Shown: piece after piece, positions 17,370 to 25,630 of the stretch | How the letters are laid out: each line of letters opens with the position of its first letter | Numbering within the stretch: position 1 is the first letter of the stretch | Virus record (IMG/VR): IMGVR_UViG_3300048837_000126 | Coordinates: 1-43,258 of that record | DNA length: 43,258 bases | DNA from: a virus | Reading direction: 5' to 3' (one strand) | Notes under the pieces: model-generated | Seen by the model: only the letters and a program-made list of their open reading frames with translations | What the model was told of the DNA's origin: nothing | The model's database searches: none | Position numbers and translations under genes: made by a program

Positions 17370-17797
17370 CACGTCACCTTCGCGTAGAGCACGTAGTCCC
17401 GGCCGTTGTAGAACTTGCGCATGAGCCCTTCCGATTTGAACCCGAGCATCTTGAGCCACTGATGCCCGTTGACGTGGTTCCGTTCAGCATAGGCTTCCAT
17501 GCGCGGGAACTCAACGGTCATCTCGGCCACCTCGCGCTTCACCTCTTTCGTCATCGCACGGAGCGCCGGGCCGCAGTCCGCGCCGAGGTAGCCCCACAAA
17601 ATCGTCCGGCCGGGCCAGACCGGCGTGTGACCGCCTATCGCGACCACACGTCCGTCTAGTCGGACAGCCCAGGCTGGCCCAGTTCTGATGAGCGCAAACA
17701 GGTTATCCGAAGATAGGGGAGCCTGCCCCGCCTGCCCCTGGTGCGGCTCCAGTTGAAGCGCCATCGACGGCCGGACATCGCGAGTGAACTCAATCAT
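17369..17797 (-). CDS. GNAT-like virion protein (gp13-like)
   Basis: A 142-aa protein. The C-terminal half (MEAYAERNHVNGHQWLKML followed by GFKSEGLMRKFYNGRDYVLY) is the acetyl-CoA-fold C-terminus of the GNAT family, and the mid region VRLDGRVVAIGGHTP is its beta4. Podoviruses of this type carry such a protein between tail tube B and the internal core proteins, where T7 has gp13. Whether it acetylates anything is unknown; it may be a structural relic of the fold. The ATG at 17797 overlaps the tail tube B gene by eight bases. Confidence 0.75.
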   Translation of the reverse strand: MIEFTRDVRPSMALQLEPHQGQAGQAPLSSDNLFALIRTGPAWAVRLDGRVVAIGGHTPVWPGRTILWGYLGADCGPALRAMTKEVKREVAEMTVEFPRMEAYAERNHVNGHQWLKMLGFKSEGLMRKFYNGRDYVLYAKVT

Positions 17798-20048
17798 TGA
17801 TCTGCACCCGCAGGATGATCGCAACGAGCGTCGCGGGAAGCGGCATGGCCTGCTCGTAGCAGACATAGCCGTCCGTATCGAAGCCGTTCGGGAACTGGAT
17901 TTGGTAGTCGCCGTTCGTGACGATGGGGGGCGATCCGACCGGCTTGGCCGGGTCGAGCGTCTTGATCGCGTCCATGCGCTCGAAGTTCGGGCCGACGCGC
18001 CCGCCGACCGTGGACTGGAGCCGCAGGTGCACTTCCGAGATGCCCTTGCGCGCGGTCTGAGACGTGCCGCCTCCGCCCTGCACTTCGAGCCGCATAGACT
18101 GCATGCGCGAAATGAACTGGTAGCCGACGTGCACCAGCGAGCCCGCCCGGTCCAGCGTGATCTGGCCGCCCGTCACGACTTCCGGCGGGTGGTTCGACCC
18201 ATCCACGCAGACATGGACCGTCTGGCCCTCCATGTGCCCGAGCCCGGTGATGACCGTGGCCGGCGCGCCGCGATAGGTCACGCTGCCGTCCACATGGACC
18301 GCCTCGGGCACGCCCTTCTTCACGAGCCGGTAGTCGGTCATGTATTCGACCGATCGAAGCCGCGCGCCGTTGACCGTGCGCGAGACGATGAACCAGGTAT
18401 CGTCCGTGCGGCCATCGGGAGACGGAATGCTCTGGACCGCCTCCACCTCGACATCCGTGCCGCCGATGTAGTGGGGCGTCCAGCCGATAACCCCGCGCTC
18501 GCGGTTGAAGACCATGCTCGCCAGCGTGCCGTCCGACAGGACGCACCAGACCAGGTTGTCGCGCTGCTGCTGATAGGTCCAGTCGATGATGTCGCGCTGC
18601 TCCTGCTCGACATCGCCGGCAATCTCTGACCCGTCGAAGATGTGTTCCGACAGGACCGTCACGTCCTCGGCCTTGTAGCGGTCAATCGAGAAGTCGTACT
18701 TCATGTCGCGGACGCGGTGGCCGGCGCGCTCGACGAATAGCACGCTCTCGCCCACGCGCAGCGGCCGGATCAGGCGGGCACCGTACTCGGTCTGTGGCGT
18801 GTTCTGGACGTTGGTGGCCGAGTAGACCGACTGTGTCGTCTGCTCGCCAAGGGCAAGTTCGGCCCGTGCCGACCCGATCAGCAGGGCCTTCGACTGCGCA
18901 AGCCAGCGGATGCCGTCGAGCTTGTCGGACGCCAGGGTCAAGGACATGGCTGTCTCGGCCGTGACGGAGCCGGCGTCGCGGCGGTTGAAGCTGCTGAAGT
19001 CGCCCGTAACCGAGTGGAACACCTGACGGCCGCGCGAGTAGGTCAGGCGCTCCTTGAAGAACGACACGCCCGTGGGCCAGCCGTAGACCGTGGAGAACTC
19101 GCTGAACGCCCAGCGGCGCGTGTTGGCGCTGACCACCTCGGCCGGCAGCGGGCGCTCGGTCGGCACGTCGATGACCGCCGTGGTGCCGCCACCGCCGATG
19201 GACACGATCTTGCCCCAGCCATAGCCAGAATGGAGATATCGCCAGGGGATAATGCCGTCGTTCGCGATGCCCTCGGTGTGGGTAGGGACGTAGCGCTGGA
19301 TCGAGTTGGCCGCCCAGGTGTAGCTGATCTGGCTCTCGTAGATGTTGCCGCCGTTGCGCGTCTGGCTCCCGACATTGTAGGAGCCCGAGGGGTTCCACGG
19401 TGGCACGAGGCCGGGGTTCATGCTGTTCAGGATCAGCAGCGATCCGACATGCCCCGGCAGGAACACGGCCGACGACGCCGTGACGGTCACGGACCCGTTC
19501 GTGCCGCTGGCCTGCATGGTCAAGGCGCTGTCGGTGTTCACGTCACGGAACGGACCGTCCTTGAACTCCTCGGGCAGCAGGGTCCAGTTCGTCGCCCCGA
19601 GCCGCGACAGCTTGTAAGGCGGGTACTTCCCTTCGGAATGGACAATCCACATCACGTCGCCGGACTGGAGCGTGCGCAGCGCGAAGGTGCCTTCGGTCGT
19701 GACCAGGTCGGCCTCGACATAAGGCGACGCGATCTCGTAGGGCGTCGGACCACTCAGAAGCTGCCCACGGTTCGTCCAGAACCGGACATACAGGTTGCCG
19801 AACTCCAGCACATAGGACTGGCCCAGCGAGAAGACGAAGTCCGCCAGCCAGGCCCGCTTCGTGCTGTCCTTCACCACGCCGACATGCCGCGTCCCGCCGC
19901 GCCGTCGCGCCGGCCCTTGGACAGTCGGGATGAAGTTCACGAGCGTCTTGCAGCCGGTGAAATACTTGTCCTGGTCCACGCGGCCGTCGAGCAACGGCGA
20001 CAGTTCGCCACCGTTGAACGAAGTCGTAATCGGGCGAGCGCGCGGCAT
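17790..20048 (-). CDS. Tail tubular protein B / nozzle
   Basis: A 752-aa protein whose N-terminus (TTSFNGGELSPLLDGRVD, then CKTLVNFIPTVQGPARRRGG) is the diagnostic signature of the podovirus nozzle family (T7 gp12-like; also annotated as stabilisation protein). It forms the distal tail tube. The C-terminal part has beta-propeller-like segments such as TWFIVSRTVNGARLRSVEYM. Its start overlaps the tail tube A stop (TGATG). Confidence 0.88.
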   Translation of the reverse strand: MPRARPITTSFNGGELSPLLDGRVDQDKYFTGCKTLVNFIPTVQGPARRRGGTRHVGVVKDSTKRAWLADFVFSLGQSYVLEFGNLYVRFWTNRGQLLSGPTPYEIASPYVEADLVTTEGTFALRTLQSGDVMWIVHSEGKYPPYKLSRLGATNWTLLPEEFKDGPFRDVNTDSALTMQASGTNGSVTVTASSAVFLPGHVGSLLILNSMNPGLVPPWNPSGSYNVGSQTRNGGNIYESQISYTWAANSIQRYVPTHTEGIANDGIIPWRYLHSGYGWGKIVSIGGGGTTAVIDVPTERPLPAEVVSANTRRWAFSEFSTVYGWPTGVSFFKERLTYSRGRQVFHSVTGDFSSFNRRDAGSVTAETAMSLTLASDKLDGIRWLAQSKALLIGSARAELALGEQTTQSVYSATNVQNTPQTEYGARLIRPLRVGESVLFVERAGHRVRDMKYDFSIDRYKAEDVTVLSEHIFDGSEIAGDVEQEQRDIIDWTYQQQRDNLVWCVLSDGTLASMVFNRERGVIGWTPHYIGGTDVEVEAVQSIPSPDGRTDDTWFIVSRTVNGARLRSVEYMTDYRLVKKGVPEAVHVDGSVTYRGAPATVITGLGHMEGQTVHVCVDGSNHPPEVVTGGQITLDRAGSLVHVGYQFISRMQSMRLEVQGGGGTSQTARKGISEVHLRLQSTVGGRVGPNFERMDAIKTLDPAKPVGSPPIVTNGDYQIQFPNGFDTDGYVCYEQAMPLPATLVAIILRVQIND

Positions 20049-20656
20049 CAGTATACCCTCGCCGTGATCCAGGAGCCATCGGGGATTTGAGCGGGCGGCA
20101 TCTGGATCGCGTTAGACCTTTTCGCCCGCGTCAGTTCGCTTCCGTAAATCTTGGACGCCAAGCTGACCATGCCTTCCGACTTTGTCAACGGCATCGCGAG
20201 ACGGATCGCGAGCGCGGCCGAGACACAGTTCGCGAACAGCGGGGTCCAGATCGTCGGGTCGTTGGTCACGTCCCGCAGGTAGGTGATCCGCAGCGGGGCC
20301 GCGAGATCGGTCAGGATCGCTCGGCCGTGCATCTCGTAGGGCGGGATCGGGTTCACGTCGATCCAGCGGATTGTGGTGAAGACCCACTTGTCGTCAAGCT
20401 CGACGAGCCGGACGAAGTCGGACGGCAGGTTGAAGGCCCGCTGGAACCGGAACAAGGGCGGCTCGGCGTTCTGCGGCAGCGAGCCCTGCTTCTTGGCAAA
20501 GAACCAGGCGTGCGCCTCAAGCTCGGATCGGACGACCTGGTCGTAGACGCCCTTCGCCTGGCGGGCGCTCTCGGTGTCCTCGTCGGGATCGCCGATCAGG
20601 TTTGCCGAGATGTGCCGAAGTCCGTCGTTGATGACCTGCGTGCGCGAGAGTGGCAT
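20048..20656 (-). CDS. Tail tubular protein A / adaptor
   Basis: A 202-aa protein with the family-typical N-terminus SRTQVINDGLRHISANLI, then ARQAKGVYDQVVRSELEAH and FRFQRAFNLPSDFVRL. It is the gatekeeper ring (T7 gp11-like) joining portal to nozzle. It follows a terminator at 20678-20701 without an obvious new promoter, so its level is probably set by read-through. Confidence 0.87.
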   Translation of the reverse strand: MPLSRTQVINDGLRHISANLIGDPDEDTESARQAKGVYDQVVRSELEAHAWFFAKKQGSLPQNAEPPLFRFQRAFNLPSDFVRLVELDDKWVFTTIRWIDVNPIPPYEMHGRAILTDLAAPLRITYLRDVTNDPTIWTPLFANCVSAALAIRLAMPLTKSEGMVSLASKIYGSELTRAKRSNAIQMPPAQIPDGSWITARVY

Positions 20657-20673
20657 GTCGAGCCTCTGATATG

Positions 20674-20701
20674 AAAAGGGCCGGGGCGCTAACCCCGGCC
20701 C
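20674..20701 (-). terminator. Rho-independent terminator before the tail genes
   Basis: GGGCCGGGG (20678-20686) and CCCCGGCCC (20693-20701) form a 9-bp all-GC stem with a 6-base loop. Read on the - strand it is followed by TTTT (20677-20674). It lies between the decoration gene and tail tube A. Confidence 0.75.
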
Positions 20702-20736
20702 CGAGCCGCGTCGTAGGTATCCCTGGTTCGCCGATC

Positions 20737-21201
20737 TTAGGGAGCGGCGAACTCCAGGTCAATGACCAGCAGGTTGCCGGCGGCGTTCGGCAGGTTCGCC
20801 GTGGCGACGGTGAGGATCACATCCTCGTCCGCGCCGGACGCCGCGAGGGCCATCGCCGACGCCTTGCCGAACGGGGTCGGGGTATCGACGGCGGTGTGAA
20901 CCGCAGCCGCACGATACTTCGCCGCGTCGGTCGCGTTGCCGATGGAGATGGTCGAGGTGCCGAGCGACACCGACGAGGTGATGCGGCCACCGACGAAGCG
21001 CATGCCGGCCGGGATGCGGCCGAGCAGGACGGTGTCGGCCGTGGTGATGACCGTGCCGTTCTGCGAGGACGACAGCTTCGGCGCGTCGAGCGCAATCGTC
21101 GCGCGCCAGAGACGCTTGCGGCCACCGTAGGCTTCGTTGCCGGGAGCGCGCGGCGGGACATCGCCGAGCAACTGGTCTTCGATGGTGTAAAAACGGGCCA
21201 T
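20737..21201 (-). CDS. Head decoration-like structural protein (putative)
   Basis: A 154-aa protein, mostly beta-type with small residues (GRITSSVSLGTSTISIGNATD) and ending VIDLEFAAP. It resembles accessory head proteins found just after the capsid gene in this phage type. GGAGGAG precedes the ATG. It is bracketed by a hairpin (21238-21253) after the capsid gene and a strong terminator after itself, which suggests that it is co-expressed with the capsid protein at high level. Function assigned from position and composition. Confidence 0.65.
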   Translation of the reverse strand: MARFYTIEDQLLGDVPPRAPGNEAYGGRKRLWRATIALDAPKLSSSQNGTVITTADTVLLGRIPAGMRFVGGRITSSVSLGTSTISIGNATDAAKYRAAAVHTAVDTPTPFGKASAMALAASGADEDVILTVATANLPNAAGNLLVIDLEFAAP

Positions 21202-21237
21202 AACGGCTCCTCCAAGATTGATGCTTCAGGGGAAGGT

Positions 21238-21253
21238 GGGGGCCGAAGCCCCC
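21238..21253 (-). terminator. GC hairpin after the capsid gene
   Basis: GGGGGC (21238-21243) and GCCCCC (21248-21253) flank CGAA; on the - strand this is a 6-bp stem with a stable TTCG loop five bases after the capsid stop. The following sequence is only moderately T-rich, so it may be a weak terminator or a 3'-end stabiliser for the capsid mRNA. Confidence 0.5.
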
Positions 21254-21257
21254 GCCA

Positions 21258-22199
21258 TCAGGCGCTGTTGACGGCGATCTGGACGATCTTCTTCTCCTGG
21301 GTCCGCGTCGCACCGACGTTTTCCTCGGACCAGATTTGCCAGTTGTAGTTCTTGTCGGGCCGCTGATCGACACGGTTCTCCAGGCCGCCCCAGCGGCCGA
21401 AGTGCATGCCGCTCTGGACCCACACCGGGAGGTAGCGGGTCGTCGAGGCGAGGCCGCCCGGCGCGATGTAGGGCAGCGACAGCGGGTAGGTCGGCGTGAC
21501 GCCGTCCGTCTCCGTCGCCTGCCATTCGACGTGCACGAAGTTGAAGCCCATGAACGTCGTGACACGGCCGTCCACGAGGGTCGGCTTGTCGTTGTAGTCC
21601 ATGTTCGTGACCTGAAGCTCGCCGAGCAGGTTGTCGTGCTCGGTGGCCGTGATCGCGATGTAAGCCTGCTCGCGCGCCAGGTCGAGACCGGACGCCATCA
21701 GCAGGCGCTTCGCGGTGCGGAGCTTGGGCACGTTCAGGCCCGAGTTCGCGCCGCCGACGTTCACGCCGACCTGCTGGCCGGCGGGGAAGTTGATCGTGGA
21801 CAGGCCCTGCTCGCCGACCGCAGCCGGGGCGAAGAACGCCTGGCCGATTTCGTCGTCCTCGCCGCGCCCGATGGAGTTGGCGATGGCGGTGGCGTAGGCC
21901 GACTTCAGGTCGATCAGGACGCGGACCACGTCGAGGTTGTCGATCAGGGTCGAGGACGTGATCGAGTTCGGGTAGACCCAGCGCCGGTCGCCGGGCACCG
22001 AGAGGTGCGGCGTGTCGGTGTGACGGGCACGGTTGCGGATACGACCGATGGTGCCGACCTGATCGACCGGCGAACCGGCCTTGCCGGTGTAGGAGCCGCT
22101 TTCGACGAACATCGGCAGCTTGCGCGCGCCCTGCTGAAGCAGGTGCTCGACGTTGCGCGAAAACTGCAACACATGGTGCTGCTGAACGGTGAAGGACAT
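21258..22199 (-). CDS. Major capsid protein
   Basis: A 313-aa protein. The N-terminus SFTVQQHHVLQFSRNVEHLL and the internal PDKNYNWQIWSEENVGATR near the C-terminus match the HK97-fold capsid family common in podoviruses of this kind. It forms the icosahedral shell. GGGAG precedes the ATG. It is the only late gene with its own terminator upstream and a near-consensus promoter (22335-22364), as expected for the most abundant virion protein. Confidence 0.88.
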   Translation of the reverse strand: MSFTVQQHHVLQFSRNVEHLLQQGARKLPMFVESGSYTGKAGSPVDQVGTIGRIRNRARHTDTPHLSVPGDRRWVYPNSITSSTLIDNLDVVRVLIDLKSAYATAIANSIGRGEDDEIGQAFFAPAAVGEQGLSTINFPAGQQVGVNVGGANSGLNVPKLRTAKRLLMASGLDLAREQAYIAITATEHDNLLGELQVTNMDYNDKPTLVDGRVTTFMGFNFVHVEWQATETDGVTPTYPLSLPYIAPGGLASTTRYLPVWVQSGMHFGRWGGLENRVDQRPDKNYNWQIWSEENVGATRTQEKKIVQIAVNSA

Positions 22200-22334
22200 C
22201 GTGAACTCCCGCGAAGGGTTATGGTTTTCCAGGTATCGCGGTTGTCCAGCGGAATGCCGGGCCGACGTAATGTCGGGGCTGTCGGGTCTGGAGCTTGTGC
22301 CTGTGGCGGCCCGTCAACCCCGACGCTTATTGCA

Positions 22335-22364
22335 TGTATAAGTCTGAGTTTGCAGTCTTGTCAA
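22335..22364 (-). promoter_or_regulatory. Sigma70-type promoter for the capsid gene
   Basis: On the - strand: TTGACA at 22364-22359, 18-bp spacer, TATACA at 22340-22335 (or TTATAC with 17 bp). It lies directly after the scaffold-gene terminator and about 135 bases before the capsid ATG, leaving a long leader. Confidence 0.7.
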
Positions 22365-22371
22365 ACGAAGA

Positions 22372-22395
22372 AGCCCCGCCTTGTGGGGCGGGGCT
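22372..22395 (-). terminator. Rho-independent terminator after the scaffold gene
   Basis: AGCCCCGCC (22372-22380) pairs with GGCGGGGCT (22387-22395) around a 6-base loop; on the - strand it is followed by TCTTCGTTT. It ends the transcript coming from terminase to scaffold just before the capsid promoter. Confidence 0.72.
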
Positions 22396-22432
22396 AGTTT
22401 GGGAGGAAACGCCCAAGGAGGGCAAACAGAAG

Positions 22433-23290
22433 TTAGCCTGCCTTTGCGTTGACCGCAAGCTTCGACAGGGCCTCCATCTCCTCCATAGCCGAGGCACGAA
22501 CCTTCGGGTCGTGGTTGTTGTAGCGAGCCATGAAGTTCTGGTCCTGGTAAAGCTGGTCGATCTTGGCCGCCGCCTGCGCCGGGTTCATGTTCGCGAAGCT
22601 CGGGGTCGTGCGCTGCTCGTTGCCGGGCGGGCCGGCTTCGACGTAGTTGCGGCCGAAGAACTCAAACATCTTCGCGGCGCTCGCCGGGCCAAGGGCCTTC
22701 TCGATTGCCAGCGTGTGCTGCTTGGTCAGCCCGGCCGCCTTCACCGCCGCCTTGCCCGTTTCCACCTTCTTGTCGAAGTCTTGGCCCCACTCGGTCTGAA
22801 GCCCTTCGACTTCGGCGGCATGGCGCTCGGTCTGCGCGGTGACGGCGTCGAGTTCGGCCGCCTTGTAGAGATCGGTGATCCCCTTCGCCTGGCTCTTGGT
22901 CAGGTTGTTCTTGTGGAACCAATCCTTCGCGGTGTTGGCGAAGGTCGGGTCCGCGCCCTGCGGGACTTCGATCTCGTAGTCCTTGGCCTCCTTCGGACGG
23001 CCGAGCTTGTCGTAGACCGCGTCGAGCGCCGCCTTGTCGGTGTCATCCTTGGGGAGCAGGAGCGTGCGCCCGGCCTTGTCCGCGCCGAACAGCTTCTCCA
23101 GGTTGCGATAGCTGTCCGCGACGATGCCGGTGTCAGTGTCCTTGGTCCAGCCCTTGCTCTCGGCCCACGCTTTGCCCTCGGGATCGGCCGTCAACTTGTC
23201 GAACCACCCGCCGGCCGGGGTCGCTTGTGTCGTGGTGTCGGCCGGCTTGGTTTCTGCCGGCGGGGTCGTGGTCTGTGACGTGTCGGTCAT
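22433..23290 (-). CDS. Capsid scaffolding protein
   Basis: A 285-aa acidic, helix-rich protein with a Thr/Pro-rich low-complexity start (about residues 1-27), a central KEAKDYEIEVPQGADP segment, long helices (TAQTERHAAEVEGLQTEWG) and no enzyme motif. This, with its position immediately upstream of the capsid gene, is typical of podovirus scaffolds, which guide procapsid assembly and then leave. Its ATG overlaps the preceding stop (ATGA). A strong terminator follows at 22372-22395. Confidence 0.82.
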   Translation of the reverse strand: MTDTSQTTTPPAETKPADTTTQATPAGGWFDKLTADPEGKAWAESKGWTKDTDTGIVADSYRNLEKLFGADKAGRTLLLPKDDTDKAALDAVYDKLGRPKEAKDYEIEVPQGADPTFANTAKDWFHKNNLTKSQAKGITDLYKAAELDAVTAQTERHAAEVEGLQTEWGQDFDKKVETGKAAVKAAGLTKQHTLAIEKALGPASAAKMFEFFGRNYVEAGPPGNEQRTTPSFANMNPAQAAAKIDQLYQDQNFMARYNNHDPKVRASAMEEMEALSKLAVNAKAG

Positions 23291-23574
23291 AGGTCTTCCT
23301 TCAGGTTGTGGATGGTTTCGAGATCAAGGTTCAGCATGCGAGCCAGGATGTCGAAGACCTGCCGCCTTCCGAGTTGGACCCCCATCGCGACCGGGTCGAT
23401 CTGCCCAGTCTCACGGACGAGCGGGGGGCCTTCGCGCCCGTCGCCGTTGCACTCCTTCCGCAGGTACGCTGCGATCAGGCGAGCATTCTTGGTCAGGCCG
23501 CCATCCGGCCCGTAGCACATCTGGCGCAGCGCCTGCTGGCGCACGAGCCCTTTCTGTTTTGGATTAAGCGCCAC
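23287..23574 (-). CDS. Conserved phage protein of the head module, 95 aa
   Basis: A basic N-terminal helix (ALNPKQKGLVRQQALRQM), a central YGPDGGLTKNARLIAAYLR and a C-terminal GRRQVFDILARMLNLDLETI. I recall similar small proteins upstream of scaffold genes in related podoviruses, but no function. The GTG at 23574 is chosen because AAGGAA lies six bases before it; a TTG at 23589 is the alternative. Its stop overlaps the scaffold start. The C-terminal helical part could bind the scaffold or portal, which is speculation. Confidence 0.7.
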   Translation of the reverse strand: MALNPKQKGLVRQQALRQMCYGPDGGLTKNARLIAAYLRKECNGDGREGPPLVRETGQIDPVAMGVQLGRRQVFDILARMLNLDLETIHNLKEDL

Positions 23575-23601
23575 TGTGCTTCCTTGCAAAGGGTGATGGG
23601 C

Positions 23602-23679
23602 TCACTCGCCCTGCTGCGCCTGCTCCATCTCGCACAGGAACAGGGCGTAGAAGGCGAGACAGAGGATGACGGCGATCAC
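23602..23679 (-). CDS. Possible 25-aa membrane peptide
   Basis: A tiny frame starting with GTG whose GTGA overlaps the preceding stop, with AGGTG six bases upstream. The product is one hydrophobic helix (IAVILCLAFYALFLC) plus an acidic tail. The overlap and ribosome site are in its favour; its size and lack of a known relative are against it. Confidence 0.4.
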   Translation of the reverse strand: MIAVILCLAFYALFLCEMEQAQQGE

Positions 23680-24047
23680 GCTTTCACCTGATCCGCCGCG
23701 ATGAACAGCGCGTCGATCTGCTCGCTGCTCAAATCGAACTCAGAGCCGAGGCTGCGGACCAGTTCGCTATCGCGGTAGCAGTGGTTGGCGTACTCCCACG
23801 CCTGGAAGACGATGCCTCCGGCCACCTTGCAGTGGGCGTCCACCGCCTCGAACAAGCCGGCCTGCATGAGGGCCGCGCGGGCCTGGAACATCGTGACCGC
23901 TTCGGGGACGGGCAACGACGCCGGCTTAACTTCCGCAGCAAACTGCGCGACTTTCTCTGCGGTTTGCTTGTCCCCTGCCGCGATTGTGGTTTGACGCTCT
24001 CCGTCAGAGAGATGCGTGACACCATCCTTGTCTAGAAAAATCTGCAT
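23676..24047 (-). CDS. Hypothetical virion-module protein, 123 aa
   Basis: The start MQIFLDKDGVTHL and the central VTMFQARAALMQAGLFEAVDAH resemble a family of small proteins that accompany tail-fibre or decoration genes in many phages, sometimes annotated as fibre assembly factors. No catalytic motif or membrane segment. It lies three bases after the 306-aa adhesin-like gene and shares its transcript, which fits a chaperone or attachment partner for that protein. This is inference. Confidence 0.62.
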   Translation of the reverse strand: MQIFLDKDGVTHLSDGERQTTIAAGDKQTAEKVAQFAAEVKPASLPVPEAVTMFQARAALMQAGLFEAVDAHCKVAGGIVFQAWEYANHCYRDSELVRSLGSEFDLSSEQIDALFIAADQVKA

Positions 24048-24050
24048 GGT

Positions 24051-24971
24051 TCATCCCACCCTGTAAGCAATGCACGGCATAGTCGAGCCGCTGTTATCCG
24101 CGCCTGTACCAAATGACGACGGCATGGTGCCAAAGGTGTGCGATGATGTGCGTCTAAAATGATTTGCTGCCCACGATGCTGGAGAGACCGCGTCAGTTAG
24201 CGTACCTCCGACAAGAATGTTATTCTCAGGAGCTGTGTTTTGCAAAGGGATCATCATGAGGGCAGCGTCAGCAACCATAGCGAACCAATAAATGCCGGGA
24301 GATACACTAAGTGGGCTGCCGAGTGCTCCGGCGATATCAGCCACTGTAGTCGCCGCAACAGCGATAGACCCGGTTTCAGCCAGCAGTGTGTCAGGGCGTT
24401 TAGTCGTAGATCCCTGAGAATAGATGCCGAAGCGAATATTCCCGGCAGGCGTAGTGCTACCGCTCCTTCCGCCCAGCGCATCGATAGTAATCGCTTCTCT
24501 AATCTCAACAGGAGAAGCCCACAAAACGTTAGCGCTCGCCGCCTGAGCGCCGCCGGAGGGAACGCGAGAAGCACTTCCAAGATAATACTTTCCCGTTACA
24601 TGAAAACTGAGAGACGACCCACCGCCGCCGCCCGTCGCGCCGATGGTAATCTTATCGCCAGCGTCATCAACTGTGATGCTGATGCCGGTCCCCGCGACGA
24701 GCGCAGTTCCCAGCGCATCGCGAGCCCGCTCATCGATAGCCGCGTCCGAAAGACCCGCGATGGCGATCGTATCGCCCGCATCGTCGACGGTGACCGTGAT
24801 GTTCGTCCCCGCCACCAGCGCCGCGCCGATGGTATCGCGGATCAGCTCCTTGATGGCGGCGACCTGATAGACCTTCGGGGCGGCGTCGCCCTGGCTTTCG
24901 GCCCCGAACAGGAAACCCGTGTCGGAGATGGAGGCGGCAGGTGTTGCTGCTTTGAGATCGATATTGGCCAT
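24051..24971 (-). CDS. Adhesin-like / head-fibre structural protein (putative)
   Basis: A 306-aa protein. Residues about 52-75 and 93-115 are two near-identical repeats (ALVAGTNITVTVDDAGDTI and ALVAGTGISITVDDAGDKI), a beta repeat often found in tail or head fibres, followed by a Gly run and a C-terminal domain (about 125-306) with the look of a carbohydrate-binding or adhesin tip. That C-terminal part (24051 to about 24600) is visibly less GC-rich than its neighbours, suggesting that the tip was acquired separately. It lies in the head module, not with the main fibre. Start ATG 24971 follows the previous TAG by two bases. Confidence 0.65.
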   Translation of the reverse strand: MANIDLKAATPAASISDTGFLFGAESQGDAAPKVYQVAAIKELIRDTIGAALVAGTNITVTVDDAGDTIAIAGLSDAAIDERARDALGTALVAGTGISITVDDAGDKITIGATGGGGGSSLSFHVTGKYYLGSASRVPSGGAQAASANVLWASPVEIREAITIDALGGRSGSTTPAGNIRFGIYSQGSTTKRPDTLLAETGSIAVAATTVADIAGALGSPLSVSPGIYWFAMVADAALMMIPLQNTAPENNILVGGTLTDAVSPASWAANHFRRTSSHTFGTMPSSFGTGADNSGSTMPCIAYRVG

Positions 24972-24973
24972 GG

Positions 24974-25381
24974 CTAGCCCCAAGCAAGGTTGTCGGAACC
25001 CCAGGCGAGCGCGTCTGACGCCCAGGCGAGGAAGTTCGCCGCGCTAAGCACGGACAAGGAAAACGGACCGAGGACAGCACTGCCGGAACTGTCCGTGACC
25101 GTGATGGAGAGGCCGGACGTGGTGCCGGCGGATGAGGGCGTGCCGGTGATCGCCCCCGTGCCGGTGTCGAAGCTCAATCCGCCCGGCAGCGTGCCGGTCA
25201 GCGCGAAGGATCGTGCGCCTTCCCCGCCGAAGACGGACGGGGTGAAGCTGTAAGGCTGGCCCACAGTTCCGTCTGGCGGCGTGCCCCAGATCGACAGCGC
25301 AGCGGACCCACCACCCGTGCTAAGGCCGCCGCCCGTGACGACAGCGCCCGCCCCGATACCGATTGCCGTTCCGCTAATCAC
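24974..25381 (-). CDS. Ig-like domain structural protein
   Basis: A 135-aa protein with a Gly/Ser-rich start and a bacterial Ig-like module at about residues 34-110, marked by TLPGGLSFDTGTGAITGTP and GLSITVTDSSG. The C-terminus repeats the motif AWASDALAWGSDNLAWG. Such domains decorate capsids or fibres and bind surface sugars weakly. The GTG start overlaps the preceding stop (GTGA). Related Ig-like fusions are common in phage virion proteins. Confidence 0.72.
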   Translation of the reverse strand: MISGTAIGIGAGAVVTGGGLSTGGGSAALSIWGTPPDGTVGQPYSFTPSVFGGEGARSFALTGTLPGGLSFDTGTGAITGTPSSAGTTSGLSITVTDSSGSAVLGPFSLSVLSAANFLAWASDALAWGSDNLAWG

Positions 25382-25629
25382 ACGACACCCGTAAGCCCGG
25401 TCGCAGTCGTGCCCGTCGCGAGCACGCGCTTGATGACGAGCGCGAAGCGCCCAGCCGGGAGCGTCAGTGTGACAGCGTCACCACTGCGCTTCTGTACCGC
25501 AAGCGTTCCGCCGGTCGCCACGATGATCTCGCGGGTCTCGTAAGGCAGGTCCGCGCTGTCGTTCGGCGTGATGGCGAAGTAGTCGGTTGCCGGCCCGGTG
25601 TCATACGCACCGCGTCCCATTCCAGCCAT
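25378..25629 (-). CDS. Small structural protein, 83 aa
   Basis: The motif DYFAITPNDSADLPYETREIIVATGG is characteristic of a family of short phage proteins encoded next to portal or tail genes (here residues 16-41); the remainder is beta-type (GRFALVIKRVLATGTT). I read it as a minor virion or spike-associated protein; the precise place is unknown. It starts one base after the portal stop. Confidence 0.65.
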   Translation of the reverse strand: MAGMGRGAYDTGPATDYFAITPNDSADLPYETREIIVATGGTLAVQKRSGDAVTLTLPAGRFALVIKRVLATGTTATGLTGVV

Positions 25630-25630
25630 G

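Noticed and set aside
17483-17498. Fifth copy of the operator (GCATA-N6-CATGC)
   Set aside because: One mismatch, lies inside the GNAT-like gene with no -35 box at the proper distance, and is explained by the coding sequence.
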